Shown: positions 10,933 to 22,868 of the stretch, piece by piece
Numbering within the stretch: position 1 is the first letter of the stretch
Layout: each line of letters begins with the position of its first letter
Program-made: the position numbers and the translations under genes
Notes under the pieces: generated by a model
Told to the model about the DNA's origin: nothing
The model's database searches: none
Seen by the model: only the letters and a program-made list of their open reading frames with translations
Source: Nannochloropsis oceanica
Taxonomy: Eukaryota > Sar > Eustigmatophyceae > Eustigmatales > Monodopsidaceae
Reading direction: 5' to 3'
Length of the DNA: 64,000 nt
Assembly: GCA_004519485.1 (NCBI GenBank)
Contig: CP038118.1
Location: 750,095-814,094 of the forward strand

Positions 10933-11961
10933 ATGCCACCTTTACAGCGCTTTCATCTGGTTTTCTCGATCATTCAAAAGAACAGCATGCCTTATTCCAA
11001 ATACGAAGAAAAATACGCCCGCAAAAAGCGGATACCCTCACCCATCGTTATGGTTAGGGTTTGGATGGTGTTTATGGCAATAATCACTGGCATCGTCTTT
11101 GTCGTATTCATAACCAAATATCTGAATCTAGGCCTCAATCTAGATCATAAAGGTCCTATTCGCAATGCGAATCCTCCTTCATTTGCTCCTGCTTATACCA
11201 AGCTTGTGTTTGTGACAGCCTGGATCGACCTGGGAGCCGAACACATAGAAAAGACGCCGGCTTCAAGGCTAGATCACTTTAAAAGATTGGCTTCGAGTGG
11301 TATTTCTTTGTTTGTATTTACCAGTCCTTCCAATATCGATGTCATGGAGAAAGTTCGGATCGAATTCCCCAACATTGTTGGGCTACGGTCCGTGGAAATG
11401 GATGAATTTCAATCGGTGCGAACCATAAGATCTTTTATCGACTTGAGGCTTCCTACTTCTTTAAACGACAATAAGGACACGCACGGATTTCTAGAGCTCA
11501 TGCTGGCAAAAATCGACTTTGTCTACCAAGCCCTCGCATATACGGACGCAACCCACCTTGCTTGGATAGACTTTAATATAGCCCACGTATTTGATGACTC
11601 CATAAACGCTCTGGAATCATTGCAAGATTTGCAGCAAAGGGATCTTGAGCCTCACCTTCTCACATTTCCTGTCATCTGGAATCGCTCCGACTTCAATATG
11701 GAGGAACTCATCCAACGAGTCAACTGGCGTTTCGCCGGGGGGCTATTTTTAGGCGATCGATACTCTTTGGAACAATGGTACAAGCTGTGCTCTGACACCC
11801 TCAGACTATTCCTTGCCCAGACGCAAACGCTTGTGTGGGAGGTGAATTTTTGGGCATGGCTTGAAAATGCTTACCCTAATTCTTTTCGCCCGCAGGTGTA
11901 CACCTCAGATCATGACAACAGCCTTGTGGCAGTTCCTGCGACAATGTTTGGTAACTTTTGA
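10933..11961 (+). CDS. HtrL/YibB-like putative glycosyltransferase, membrane anchored
   Basis: Single-exon gene of 342 residues; the second Met at 10987 is an equally good start and would bring the signal anchor (VRVWMVFMAIITGIVFVVFI) nearer the N-terminus. The body matches the layout of HtrL/YibB-type proteins: 'LVFVTAWIDLGAEH' (beta strand 1), 'RLDHFKRLASSGISLFVFTS', 'THLAWIDFNIAHVFDD' (metal-site-like Asp), 'NWRFAGGLFLGDRYSLEQWY' and 'TLVWEVNFWAWLENAYP' with 'YTSDHDNSL' near the end. E. coli YibB lies in the LPS core locus, but no activity is proven for the family. Probably a Golgi enzyme of glycan assembly. A GTAACT near the end leaves open a further exon, but the present stop gives a complete domain. 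Confidence 0.72.
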   Translation: MPPLQRFHLVFSIIQKNSMPYSKYEEKYARKKRIPSPIVMVRVWMVFMAIITGIVFVVFITKYLNLGLNLDHKGPIRNANPPSFAPAYTKLVFVTAWIDLGAEHIEKTPASRLDHFKRLASSGISLFVFTSPSNIDVMEKVRIEFPNIVGLRSVEMDEFQSVRTIRSFIDLRLPTSLNDNKDTHGFLELMLAKIDFVYQALAYTDATHLAWIDFNIAHVFDDSINALESLQDLQQRDLEPHLLTFPVIWNRSDFNMEELIQRVNWRFAGGLFLGDRYSLEQWYKLCSDTLRLFLAQTQTLVWEVNFWAWLENAYPNSFRPQVYTSDHDNSLVAVPATMFGNF

Positions 11962-12105
11962 TGATAACAGAATGAATTGTACGTCTCAAAAAAACAAATA
12001 AATAGATAAATGATGAATTGATTAAAAAAAAAATGAGCGGAAAACTCGTTTCTTCTTTTTATGTTGGTTGTTGGACCTTTTCAAAGAGTCCCAGTGGTCC
12101 TTCGC

Positions 12106-13290
12106 TCATTCTGATTTTTCCTCGGAGGCGAGCTTTTCCTTCTTCATTTCGTGAAAAAGGTCAAACGCAGTCTTGATATGGATGCTGTTGGACTCCCGAT
12201 GGCTGGACAGGCGCAGTTGACTTTCTTCTCCTGTTGAAATGGTAGTATCAGATCCCTCAATAGTGAAAAATGAGGGCACAGCAACAAATAAATTCGAGAT
12301 AGCACCGTAAATGTAGAGCTCGGCTTGGTCGCCCCCTCTTCGAAGACAAATCTGTCCGTTCTCTGTACTGTCAGTAAAATAGGCATCAAGTATCTTTTCC
12401 ATTCCTCTTTTGGAAATGACATACGCCGACGTGCCGAACTGAAACCGTGTTTGCAAGATATGACGGCGTGGACCAAAATTATGCGCACCTCTATCATACA
12501 AGGTCTTATCCATGCCCCAAATCCAAGCCATTTGAACCATATCCCACGTGCCCGTTGAATAGTTTCCTGCTTCGTTGACTACATCAATGAGTGAACATGT
12601 CCAAAATGGCCTACAGGTGGAGTGAATATAATGTGCATGTAAGGGCAAGAAGTAGAAATTTAAGTTAGCCATCCTACGAGCACTAACATGAGTAAGGGCG
12701 TGATATCATCTTCCACAATCATCGCGATCTCGTTCCCTTCCAGATATGCGCGTTTTATCGCCATGAGATGCGATAGTATACAGCCAAGCTCTCCGCCATT
12801 TATAGTGCCTTGACGTCTTTCATCTGAGATGGACGGAGCTATTTCGTCGTAGTTTGCTCGGCCCATGAGCTGGAGCACCATATCTGTATCCGTTCCGTCC
12901 ACGGCAGGGCTCCGTCGTAGGTCCCATATACCGCCGAAATCGAGCTCCATCCTCTCTCGCCGCGCAGAGCTCTGCTCCATGTTGATATAATACACTGGGA
13001 AGGGAAGTGCGTAATTAACGTAACCAGCAAGAAGGGTAGAGTCTGATCTGTAGAATAAGGTGATTGCCCAGGCACGGTCAGACATGTTGAGAGCTGGAGT
13101 ATCTTCTCTGGACGTACCTTAATTCAGAACATCGGGTTATAGATAATTGTTGCAGTGCCATGAGGAACAATGTCCACGTAAAGAACATGAAGAGAAATGC
13201 GGTAGTGAGGGTACCTGGAGCAAACAGGAGGATCGATGGCGCCATAGTTTGTAAACGGCGAGGATGCGCTTTGAGTTCGAATAATGCCAT
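12106..13290 (-). CDS. Glycosyltransferase family 25-like, three exons
   Basis: Exons on the minus strand 13290-13118, 13047-12688 and 12610-12106 with introns of 70 and 77 nt (GTACGT..CTACAG and GTTAGT..CTGTAG); both splices keep frame and give 345 residues. Exon 1 encodes a signal anchor (TTAFLFMFFTWTLFLMAL). Exon 2 carries the GT25 hallmark blocks 'LPFPVYYINMEQSSARRERM', 'GELGCILSHLMAIKRAYLEG' and 'AMIVEDDITP' (acidic metal-binding motif); exon 3 continues 'MPFWTCSLIDVV' and 'GTSAYVISKRGMEKIL'. Family members add galactose (or glucose) to LPS, or galactose to hydroxylysine of collagen (COLGALT). The latter is notable beside a collagen-like gene, although this protein is short and the Gly-Ala-Thr repeats contain almost no Lys. 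The acceptor is unknown. Confidence 0.9.
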
Positions 13291-14008
13291 GTTGCTTTTG
13301 GTAAGACAGCCAGTTTATCTGCACAGTACGTGAGAATAGATACTAAAAATGTGTTAGGTTTGAAGATGATTTCCACCATTCACTTTCGTTTATATATATA
13401 TATAAATTTAATGTATAATTCAAAACACCAAAGCGAGGAAGGAGGCTTCCTATACAATTCTCTAAATTCCGCATGACATAAATCCATTTATATTTTTTTG
13501 GAGGCCAATCTCAACCCCCCGAAACCAATCTTATAATCAACGACGGTTTGACTTGTGTAATAATTTTTTTGAAAACGTGAGATCTGAGCTTACTTCTGAA
13601 ACCGCCGTCAGGCGGACTATGTTTGGTAACAAATGTCGAAAATTTTGTGACTGACCTCGCGTACACCCTCCATCGGATCTACGCGAGTGGACATCTGGAC
13701 TCCCCGCGTCTATCCGAGGAGGAAGAACTCTACTGCTACCCGGTGCACTTGCATGCCTCGAAGCCTCTTCATGCACAACTACAACTAAATCACGTGGATC
13801 CATGTAGTTATACTACTTAGAATAACTGGCCTTTTCACAGAAAATGCGTCCCGTTTGTGATCACGACAGGATTTCTACTACCGATTCTTATGCAATAACT
13901 ACGATGAAGTTGCGTCAGGTCAATTTTTTTTTTGTTTCCTCTTCTCATAGCTCTTTGCATTTTTCTCCAATTCACCACATCTCATGTAAACCAAAATGGC
14001 AGGAGCAA
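13291..14008. promoter_or_regulatory. Divergent intergenic region between GT25 and fucosyltransferase-like genes
   Basis: 718 bp separate two divergent genes. An AT-rich block with (TA)n at 13391-13405 lies about 100 bp upstream of the GT25 start on the minus strand and may serve as its core promoter. No coding segment is supported. Confidence 0.4.
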
Positions 14009-15974
14009 ATGGACATTGCAAACGACCAGAAGCCAAGACCCAGGTCAGCTCAGCTTTTGCTGACCTTCCGGCAAGGCATTTTCATCTCCACATGCCTCTT
14101 TACTTTACTGGGCTTTTCAAATATTTTGCAAGTAAGTTGGATATATAAGAGAACGACAACCAAGGTATACGTAATATTTACATTCTTTTGTGGCATGTTT
14201 TATGAAATTACAGACTCAAATACTGGCTGCCCAGAAGAAATCGCAAATGAATCCTCAGGCGGTAAGCGCGATGTAGCGTGTAACATTGTCATCATCATGC
14301 CCATAACTCCATGAAACTATCCCTTTTTTTTAAATGGACCAAACATTCTCCGAAGCCTACAGCACTGGATAACTCGTACTCGGGGCAGCTGCCCACATGC
14401 GACTTTCACCTTGATGATATCGATCCCGCATGTCCGCGATTTGTTAATATTCGATTTCGTACGTGTTATTTGCCTCTTCAACAACCTAGTTCATCTCCTA
14501 TTATGCATGCTACTGTATCGTTTATTTACTTATTTTTTATATGATACAGGATGGTTCGAGCGAGCAGGGCTGGGAGACCGTTTCTTCCAATTAATGGTCG
14601 GACTTACCTATGCACTTCATCTCAACGGTACATAAAATTCTTTAAATTTCACTGCTGTTGCCAGCATCATCAAGAATTTGTATTTGCGCAAGACCACTCC
14701 CACTTTCGTACAACCCATTTCACAGCTTTCCTTGTGAATGTAGACGCAGAGATGAGTACCAACTCGACTCATGGTGCTTACGACTGGGTGCCCAATTTCT
14801 TCAAATTAAACTATATCAACTCGAACATGACAATGGATGTCATAAAAGATCACTACAGCAATTTGACAATTGTAGAGCGAGTGGAAGAGGTAAAATGCTT
14901 TACGGCACCCTGAATAATTTCAAACCTTGTTAGGAATTAATTTTCACCCCAACCCAACCAGTACGGCAGCAGCTACGGGGAGAGAATTCAAGCGCTGGGG
15001 TCGCATTGCAACACTGTAATACAAATTGATAACGACGTGCGTAAAAATAAAGAGACAGAGGACATAGACAATAAAATAAATAAGACACTTTAAAATTAAC
15101 ACATTCTCGAATCGTGACAGGATTGCGTCGGAGGACGGGAATGCTATTTCTCTTCCGATCCCAAAATTTATGAGCACATGCGTTACATTATGGGCTGCTG
15201 GTTCTTGCACACCGATCGGTCAAATCTACCCGTACTCATCTTTGAATCGGGTTGGTATAATGTCGCTATTCATGTAAGTCTTAACGCAATGTCTTTCGAA
15301 GGCCAGTCCTCCCCCCCCCAATTTCCCACCAAATTAAAATCATGACCTATCAATTTGTCTTCCAGCTACGCGTTGGTGACGTGGTGTTGCTTGATGGTGA
15401 CCAAGGCAAAGGATTTTTTTCGAGGCTCAAAAGCCAGCTCGACACCGTGCTTACCTTTTCTCCTGTCCATTACTTTTTCTTTGCGGAAGCGCCTAATGAC
15501 GAATCGGTAAATGAGCTTCTAGTTCCCCCTGCTGGATTCGACTTTTTAGCTGACATATTTGGGAACAGAAGTCATCAGAAAGAGGGTGTTTCCTCACATC
15601 GTATGTCCTATATTAAGCATATGGGTGTCAAAGAGACACTTTACCACCACATGAATGCGGACATGGTTATTGCCACTGGCTCCTCGTTCCCATTGGTTGC
15701 AGTTACGGTGTCGTCTAAGGTATGTGGGCACTTAGATGACGCTAATTTTGGTTCTTCCACCATTTTCCCACCTTATACACGCTCCTGCTTTTTCCAGCCC
15801 GTAGTGCTATTCACCAAATCAAAAGAAGGAGGCTTTTATCCCTCCCAGATGCGAGCGGATTATGCAATGATTGGGGATGACGGGACAATCTTATCACCCA
15901 CGATTGCAGAATTGTCGGCACAAACACTCATGCGATTCCTAGAAGTACACGATAAAGAAGTGCCCTATGGGTGA
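14009..15974 (+). CDS. Fucosyltransferase-like enzyme, nine short exons
   Basis: I reconstruct exons 14009-14131, 14214-14261, 14356-14458, 14550-14627, 14675-14889, 14962-15036, 15121-15273, 15366-15719 and 15798-15974, giving 441 residues in one frame. The last intron is 78 nt and has no stop, so it could be retained. Exon 1 holds a signal anchor (GIFISTCLFTLLGF). Later blocks are 'CPRFVNIRF', 'ERAGLGDRFFQLMVGLTYAL' (the G-x-GDR/GNR donor motif), 'HGAYDWVPNFF', 'NVAIHLRVGDVVLLDGD' and 'ADMVIATGSSFPLVAVTV' followed by 'PVVLFTKSKEGG'. These are the layout of GDP-fucose-type transferases (GT11/GT37/GT65-like). The 3' splice sites of exons 3 and 5 (both AAG) are the least certain. Acceptor unknown. 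Confidence 0.75.
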
Positions 15975-16420
15975 AACTTTCAATTTACGCGAGGTAGGTG
16001 ATGAGGTGAACGCCACAACGAGATTAACTCTTTCTATATTACCTAGATAGAATGCAATCGTCAGTCAGTCAAAGTCTAGGTATACGGAGTGAAATGGAGG
16101 ATGACAACCGTTATGTGCGCGTCCCCCAGCGCCTCCCGGCGGCCCGCTCAAGTACAGCTGAGACTCTCTGCACCTGTGAGAGCGGGAGGGAGTGACCACT
16201 CCGTGGCACCTAGACCGCAAACCTTTGTGACTAGATGGGACATCGGGGAGACTTTGACTTACTTGTCAATGTAATCTTAGTTTGTACTGTAAGTAAAGTG
16301 AATGTACTATGCCCTGATACGGATCACATCGTATGACTTCAGTAGAGGCACGAATCAATGCGGTCAAGCCGGCTACAAACTTAGGCTAGACTTGGCGTCA
16401 ACCTTCTGCGGAAAAGCCAC
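15975..16420. other. Gene-free stretch
   Basis: Downstream of the nine-exon gene. No recognised coding sequence or repeat; presumably contains its 3' untranslated region. Confidence 0.3.
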
Positions 16421-16583
16421 TGGCCTGATACCGGCATCTATCCCGTCACGGGGCGGGCTTATTTTGATGCTCCTAGATAGTCGTAGATGCCATTATGCCG
16501 GTGGCAAAACGCGAAATGGTAACTTAACCTCCACAAAATGAAAAGAACAAAAACTTACTTACACGTCTTTCTGTATAGTCCGT
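16421..16583 (-). repeat. Interspersed repeat B1, copy 2
   Basis: On the minus strand it runs from 'ACGGACTATACAGAAAG' through a T-rich centre to 'GCCCGCCCCGTGACGGG' and 'GCCGGTATCAGGCCAGTGG'. Same order of blocks as the copy at 10351-10512, more diverged. Confidence 0.7.
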
Positions 16584-18378
16584 GTCTCCATTTTGGCGCT
16601 GAGACTACACTTTCGAACCCTCCATCGTCGCCGTACGGTCTGGCTATATGTCTTCGAGGAGGTGCTCTATGTCAATGTGTTCCTTGTTGCTCAGCTAGAT
16701 CTTCAATTTGCGGAGTCATGCAGCTCATGGCATCGTCGAATAAGTTTGCCTTAAAAAGTCTAGGTTCAAAGTCTTTTCCATCACATTGCTTTGATTTCAA
16801 TATTTTGAGCAAAAGCGCCAATGACCCTTTCAGGTCAGATAGTGCATACGGAGAAGTAGGGAATGATGCTACGACGCTGATGTTCTAAGTAACATTGTCC
16901 ATGTTTGGTGTCGAAATGCATCAAAACACTCGATTGAGACAGGAAGAGTGCGCGTAGAAGTAGGAAATGGTGCCGTAATTTTAATGTTCTATTTTACATT
17001 TTCGATATTCTGTCTTGAAATGTGTCAAATGACTACTTATAGACATAGAACATATGAGATCAAGCGGGTAATCGTGCCATTATTTTGATGTTCTATGTTA
17101 AATTTTGTCTGTTTTGTCCCCAAAAAGAGCCATGGCACGAGAAGATCCGTCTGCTTTAGGGTCACACGGCTATTCTGCGGCTAAAATCCGACATAGTTGC
17201 CGAGCTCTATTGCATCTGCCCTGGCTGTCTCCAAAAGGTCCTGTTTCTCCGTGATATTTAGCATCAGGCTTTCTCTTATACGTACGCCTACCTGTCTCAT
17301 CGAATCTCTATTTCTTCAGGTGCTCCCGAGTATCATCATCAGCATTTCTCATCATGTCTTTGAAGTCAATATAGGCTTTCACAGCCATACAGCACTGGGA
17401 ATACTTACGCTGTACAACCTTGAGTCGCCCGAGCCAGCAGCGATTGCGCCCGACGGTGTCATCAATGACGACATAGGGCACATAGAGGAGCTATGGTTGG
17501 ACTTAAAGTGACTGAAGTAGGATTCCATAATTGTGTATTACTCGAACAATTTTGGGATTGTTTTTGGTGCACTGGAGAAAGGATAAAAAGCAATGACAGA
17601 AAGTGTGTTGGGCAATTTGTTTAGGATCACCCACCCTTTTTTATAACAAATGCTGAAAATAAAGCCGGCGGGGTTGTGTTCCACCGCCTCATCCGGCCAA
17701 GTCAAGGAGCCGTAGTGCTGGCAAGCCACTTAAGCACCCAAGTGATGTGGTTGTTAAGCTCTGTCTAGGAAGTCAAACTCGTACGTGGGCACGATGCTCG
17801 CGTGGTTGATGAAGACGGCGACGAAGACCCAACTGCTGCGCATCATTTTCGTCTTGTTCATTACCACTTATATGACCGTTTTTATCTTCTTCACAACCAT
17901 TCACGCCCCCGCCCAGGCGTACAACAGGCACGGCGTTGCTGTGCTATGAGTGAGGGTGGGAGAGTAGGAGGAGGGCGTTGAGCTGTGTTGCAAGAAAGAG
18001 CAATCTGGAAGAAGGTTGCTGCTGATGATGCTGCTGCATCAAGAGTCGCATTCCACTTGGCAAAGAATGCAACGGGAGGGATAGTATGGGAGAAGGAGGA
18101 GAGGAGTAGCACGGTGCAAGGCGTGTGTTGTGTCTGTAAAGGCCCATGGCCAAAGCTCATATTTTGAATGCGTCATCATAAACATCATGCTCGACCCTCT
18201 ACTCACAGCCCTCAATAAACATGGAGAAGGGCAAATACGCAACTACAATACTCAGTGCATGGTCAGCAAACGGGTGTGTGCTCTTAAGACGCTTGTCTCA
18301 CTTGTGAAGGGTTGAGGGAAGAGGAAATTGACTCGAGGGGAGTTGGAGAGGGAGTGATGATATGTGGACCCGCGGGCC
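16584..18378. other. Gene-free stretch
   Basis: About 1.8 kb in which I recognise no protein family, RNA gene or transposon in any frame. Two short approximate repeats ('GAAGTAGGGAATGATGCTACGACGCTGATGTTCTA' type, at about 16850-16886, 16955-16990 and 17065-17100) recur roughly every 105 bases, describing a weak tandem array of three units. Confidence 0.35.
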
Positions 18379-18568
18379 GCGGAATACTCCAAATTGAGGG
18401 ACGAAAAGCTCAAAACCACATAAACCACGGGAGGACGTCAGAAAGATTGCAAAGAGTCTTGCGCATTGTATTTTCCTCCGTGTGTGTTGCTAAGCGTGCA
18501 TGTGCGTTAATGGTTTGTGGACAGAGAAGAACGCGGAAACCATCGTTTTACGTGAGCGACGGACAGAC
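18379..18568. repeat. Duplicated sequence flanking the hAT insertion
   Basis: This 190-bp stretch is clearly similar to 61301-61495: shared blocks include 'ACTCCAAATTGAG', 'GCTCAAAACCACA', 'GACGTCA', 'AGAGTCTTG' and 'GTGTGTTGCT'. At the second locus the similarity passes straight through the position where the hAT element begins here, so 61.3-61.5 kb represents an unoccupied paralogous site. Confidence 0.75.
18561..18568. other. Left target-site duplication (GGACAGAC)
   Basis: Eight bases immediately outside the left terminal repeat; the right flank at 22883-22890 reads GGATAGAC, matching 7 of 8. Eight-bp duplications are the rule for hAT elements. Confidence 0.7.
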
Positions 18569-18654
18569 CACACGTCCGACGAATTTTGGACGAATGAGGC
18601 CTTGTCCAGGAATTTATGCGTTACTCTGTCTAATTCGTCTATATTTGATGTAAT

Positions 18655-18785
18655 CCATCACTTCGTACACATTTTGTGGTGGCGGACGAAGTTATGCCGT
18701 TACTTCGTACAGAAAATCGTGGGCAGCACAAAGTGACTTCGTACATGATTTGTGGACCCTCACGAAGTTACTTCACCACTCTCTA
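18655..18785. repeat. Left subterminal repeats of the hAT element
   Basis: Three copies of a 'ACTTCGTACA-N5-8-GTGG/GGGC' unit followed by 'ACGAAGTTA', present in both hAT copies. Subterminal repeats of this kind bind hAT transposases in well-studied elements (Ac, Hermes). Confidence 0.6.
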
Positions 18786-18973
18786 TTTAATCTGCGCACC
18801 GTCATGAAGCGGACAGGAGTAATTCGTCACAACAACAGATTCTAGCATGAAGTCACACGAATAAATCCGTGGCTACGAAGTGTGTTAATGGTCTGTGCAA
18901 GTCTGCAGGCGCGCAAGTACGCCGCCTCGTGAACAATGAATTCTATTTGTTCCGCAAAGTCGCTGACTGATCC

Positions 18974-18999
18974 TCCTCCCTCTCATTCTCTCTTTCTCT

Positions 19000-19036
<37 letters not shown>

Positions 19037-19090
19037 ACACACACACATACACACACACGCACACACACGCACACACACGCACACATACAG
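18974..19090. repeat. (CT)n / (CA)n compound microsatellite in hAT copy 2
   Basis: Homologous to 8222-8342, with a shorter CT run. Located between the subterminal repeats and the transposase start in both copies. Confidence 0.9.
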
Positions 19091-19104
19091 CTATAGCACG
19101 CGTC

Positions 19105-22100
19105 ATGTCAGTGATCGACGAGAATGGTCTTCTTCCTGGTCTCCCTTTTCATGAGGAGGAGGAAGAGGAGATTGAGCTTTATCTCCTCCATCACGACGAA
19201 GAACAACAGGAGGAGGACGAAAACGACTTCCAAGGTTTCGACCTCGAAGTCGAGGACGACAAGATTAATGATAACAACAGCTCCATCACCAGCGACACTG
19301 ATGCCAGTGCCATGGCCAAGCGGAAACAACTTCTGACACCGGCACCACCCGTACAAGAAACAAGCTCAGTAGGAAGCCTTCGGGGATTGCACTGGCCTTC
19401 GCGAAGCCAGACGTCTCGCCGGAAGAGGCTGAGGAGTACGTCAAGAAACATCTCATGCCAGACGCTATGCTGAGGGAGGGTAATTGGAGAATCAAAGAGG
19501 CACCGAGATACCATGCTAATCGCAGCCCAATCTGGACATATGGGGTTATGTACGACAGGCCGGCCGTGGGGAGCGTGACTGCACAGCGGCGGTGGTAGTG
19601 CTTGGCGACGGAGACTTGTCGTATAGGCAACGTGTCCATACTTTCCGGCCTAGGAGCGGCTGGAAACTGCAATATCCATCTGAGAAGTGTCCATAACATC
19701 GTCAGCGTTCGCAGTAAGTCCATGTCTGCGAAAAAGGGGCAGGATCAGGGGCAGTTACAAAGGTGCGGGATGGAGGAAATGAAAATGATTGACGACAAAG
19801 GAGTAGATGGCGGCCAGCGATACGACAAGCTAATTTTCGTCAAGTATGTCGTAACTGGATGTTTCCAGCCCTTCAACTATTTGGAGAGCTCCTGGATGCG
19901 GCACCACTACAAGCAGCTGGTCTCCACCAATCCCGTCCAGGGCTTGCACCCGAAAACCATCAAGCACCTAATGACAGCGCGATGAAGAAGTCTATTGTCG
20001 ACGAGCTAGAGGGGATCAAGGGCCGATTTTTACCCAGCTTGGCCTTTCTCATCGACATATGGGAAGATAAATTTTCCGGGAAGAAATTTTTGGGAATACG
20101 TGTGAGGAACCTTGATGATAATTGGCGGGTGAGGAGTAAGTTGCTATCCCTTCGCTTTTTTTCCCCTCTTCAGAACTTAGGGAGGACCACCAACTCTCTA
20201 TGTTGGTGTCCATCTGGGTGAAGTCTTGCCTCAGCGACAATGGCCTCAAAGTCGATAATTTTGTGGGTGCTGTGAGCGATAGTGGGAGCGACGTCAAGCG
20301 GTGCTGCATATCCAAAAATTGTTTGGGGCTGCCTTGGGAGTGGTGTGGACCGCACTTATTAAATAGAGCGCTTGTGGATGCGCTGGGATGGACAGAGACC
20401 TCGACGGCGAAGGACAGTGAAGGTGAGGGAGGGAGGGAGGGAGGGAGGGATGGAGGGATGGAGGGAGAGAGGGACGGACGGACGGACGGAAAATGAGAGG
20501 GGCAAGAGATATTTTGATGGAGGGGCTGAATGTAGTCTAACACATTTCCAAATCCACCACCATGAAAGTTTTGTTTGATGATGTGCAGCGCAAAATGTAT
20601 GGTCAAGCTTTGAAGCTCGTCAATTTTGCGATGAATCGGTGGAGTTCTGCGGAGGAATGTTTGCGATGCGTTTTGACGGATTACAAGCCCATCCTGAGGA
20701 CTTATCATTCTCGGAGCAGGCGCACGGAGCTGAGGAAATTGAAACAGACTGTGCTTGACCTGTATACCTTGGTCCGTGCGGTGAACATTGTGCTGAAGGA
20801 TATGCAGAGCAATTCACCCACATCGGGGCCCTGCTTCGTATTGGGAATTGCTGAGCCCCTCGCGAGCGAGCTATGTTTGGAGTAGCCCCTGCTTGCGGTG
20901 AATTCTGCTATTGAGGCTGGGAAGGAGGAACCGGAGGATAGAGGGGTGGACGTCGAGGCCTCGGGGTGAGACACTAAAAGCAACCTCCCGCACGGCCACA
21001 CGCTTGTTCCGGCAAATGAGCTCACGGAGATTGGGCGGGAGAGTCGTAAACACGTGCGGGCATTGAGAAGCGTTTTATCCGTGACAGATACCTCTCGACG
21101 GGTGACTGCGACAGGGCCTCTTATGTATTTGATGCCGCTGCTCTGGCGCATCCTGCTATGTACAAAATGCGACACGTAGATAGGATGTGTGACACGCCCA
21201 CACAAGCATCTCATGTGAAGGAGCTGATTAAAAATTTTGTGATTAGCAAATTCCAGGAGCTTTGGTGGGATCCCGCGTCACGGAAAGACGATGCGACGGG
21301 GGAAGGGCAGTCATCGCGGCAGAAGACGTTGGCACAATTTCGACCCAAAAAACCTCGTTATGCTACGCTCTTTGGTGAAGATGAAGAGGATGATTGTGAA
21401 CGAGGAACGAGAGGGGGAAGTGTTCTACGCTCGGTTGATTGGGCGGAGCACCAACTGAATGAGTACTTGGCGTGGTGCGCTGGGAAGTGCGATAAAATAG
21501 GTGCAGCTAAAAGGATGGATTGGGATGAAGTGCCTCACGGTGGTTGAAGACTGGATGCGGAATGTTCCCGGCGCTCGGTAAAGTTTTCAAAGTCTTCTGG
21601 CGATGCCGGGGGGGGCAGCCGCGCTGGAACGAGATTTCAGCATTGCCAACAATCTCCTGACCGTGCATCGCGCGAGACTGGATCCGGTCTACGTGGAGAT
21701 GAACATGATTCTTCACATGAATATTGACAAGATTCCACCTGTTTCGCAATCCCCCATCTCTGGATAAGAAAGTAGGAGATGCGATAACGAAGCGCCTGCA
21801 AAATGGAGAGGATTTAAAAAAGTTTTCACGCTTAGACGTGTCGGATTTATTGCAGCGGATGGTACTGAGAGAGGCAAGACGTGGAGTGGCGCGATCGGTA
21901 AGGGAAAATGAAAAGGGGAGCCGAGGGAGACGCGGAGAGGAAGAGGCCGATAATAGCGAGGAGAAGGGAGCGGAAGAATATAGGAATGACAGTGAGAGTG
22001 ATGGTGAGGATGAGAACACGCCTTTGGTCAGTAGCGACAGCGACGAGGACAATACGAGAGACGATCAACAGGCGACAGAGGCGAAGAGAATTTGGGGCCT

Positions 22101-22134
22101 ACAATCGATAATGGGAATGATATGGAAGTCATAG
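19105..22134 (+). pseudogene. hAT transposase, frameshifted
   Basis: Pieces in order: acidic N-terminus from 19105; one-base deletion near 19318 relative to copy 1; 'PEEAEEYVKKHLMPDAM' region near 19420-19470; a BED-like 'WTYGVMYDRP' followed by a TAG and 'CNIHLRSVHNIV'; 'HYKQLVSTNPVQGLHPKTIK' (19900-19970) in the hAT pattern; 'AVSDSGSDVKRC' and 'WEWCGPHLLNRALVDALGW' (20265-20395), the catalytic-core and Cys-x2-His region; and at 21613-21740 'AAALERDFSIANNLLTVHRA' with 'LDPVYVEMNMILHMN', the hAT dimerisation domain. An acidic Arg/Glu tail follows to 22134. At least five frame changes are needed, so it is dead. Confidence 0.85.
20424..20495 (+). repeat. GGGA / GGAC minisatellite
   Basis: Tandem GGGA units pass into GGAT and then GGAC units inside the transposase region; it interrupts the coding frame and probably expanded after the element died. 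The G-rich strand has G3 runs every four bases and could form a quadruplex. Confidence 0.8.
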
Positions 22135-22614
22135 AAGTGTAAAGGGATGGAGAGAAGGTCAAAATGAAACAGCTATGATGGAAAATGAGAAACAGGTATA
22201 GTGTGGAAGAAGATTCTCATCCATGAAGGACTTGCGTTCGATTTATTTCTGTGCGATTAACTGCGCACTACGTATGCGAAATTGTTTTGACCAGACAGTG
22301 TACAGGTGACTTGAGCTTTAGCGAGTCCGGAGTATTTAAATTATTCGTCCTCAAGCCACCAAATTCGTGGAATAAATCTGGCACGAAGCCTTCATGACAT
22401 TTCGTTTTCGCACACCAAAACGGGCATTCATTCCACACCCTGAAAAAGTAATGCCTGATTTCGTACATGAAATCCACGACCTGGTGACGCCTCTACGAAG
22501 GAGTGCCTGTAATTCGCACATGATTAGTCATTGCAATTCTTCGTCTGCAAATTCACGTATGATACCCGGCGGCCGGCATAACGACACTTTTTCGCGCGCG
22601 AATCCACCACGTGT

Positions 22615-22835
22615 GGCCTAAATTTTGTACAGATGCCTGTACTTCGTACACAAATTCCTCGTTCTGACGGAGTAAATGTCATTCCTTCGTACATAAAATC
22701 CACGCCTTGACGGAGTAAATGCCTGTACTTCGTACACGAAATCCATGCCCTGACAAAGTACATGCCTGTACTTTGTACCTGAAATCCACACACTGACGAA
22801 GTAGTGCCTGTACTTTGTACACGATCACACGACAG
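22615..22835. repeat. Right subterminal repeats of the hAT element
   Basis: Four to five units of about 54 bp, each with 'TGCCTGTACTTCGTACA', 'AAATCCACGCC' and 'CTGACGAAGTA'. They mirror the left subterminal repeats. A solo relative occurs at about 46020-46075. Confidence 0.75.
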
Positions 22836-22868
22836 GACGAATAACCAATAAAGTGAACGAAGTACTAC

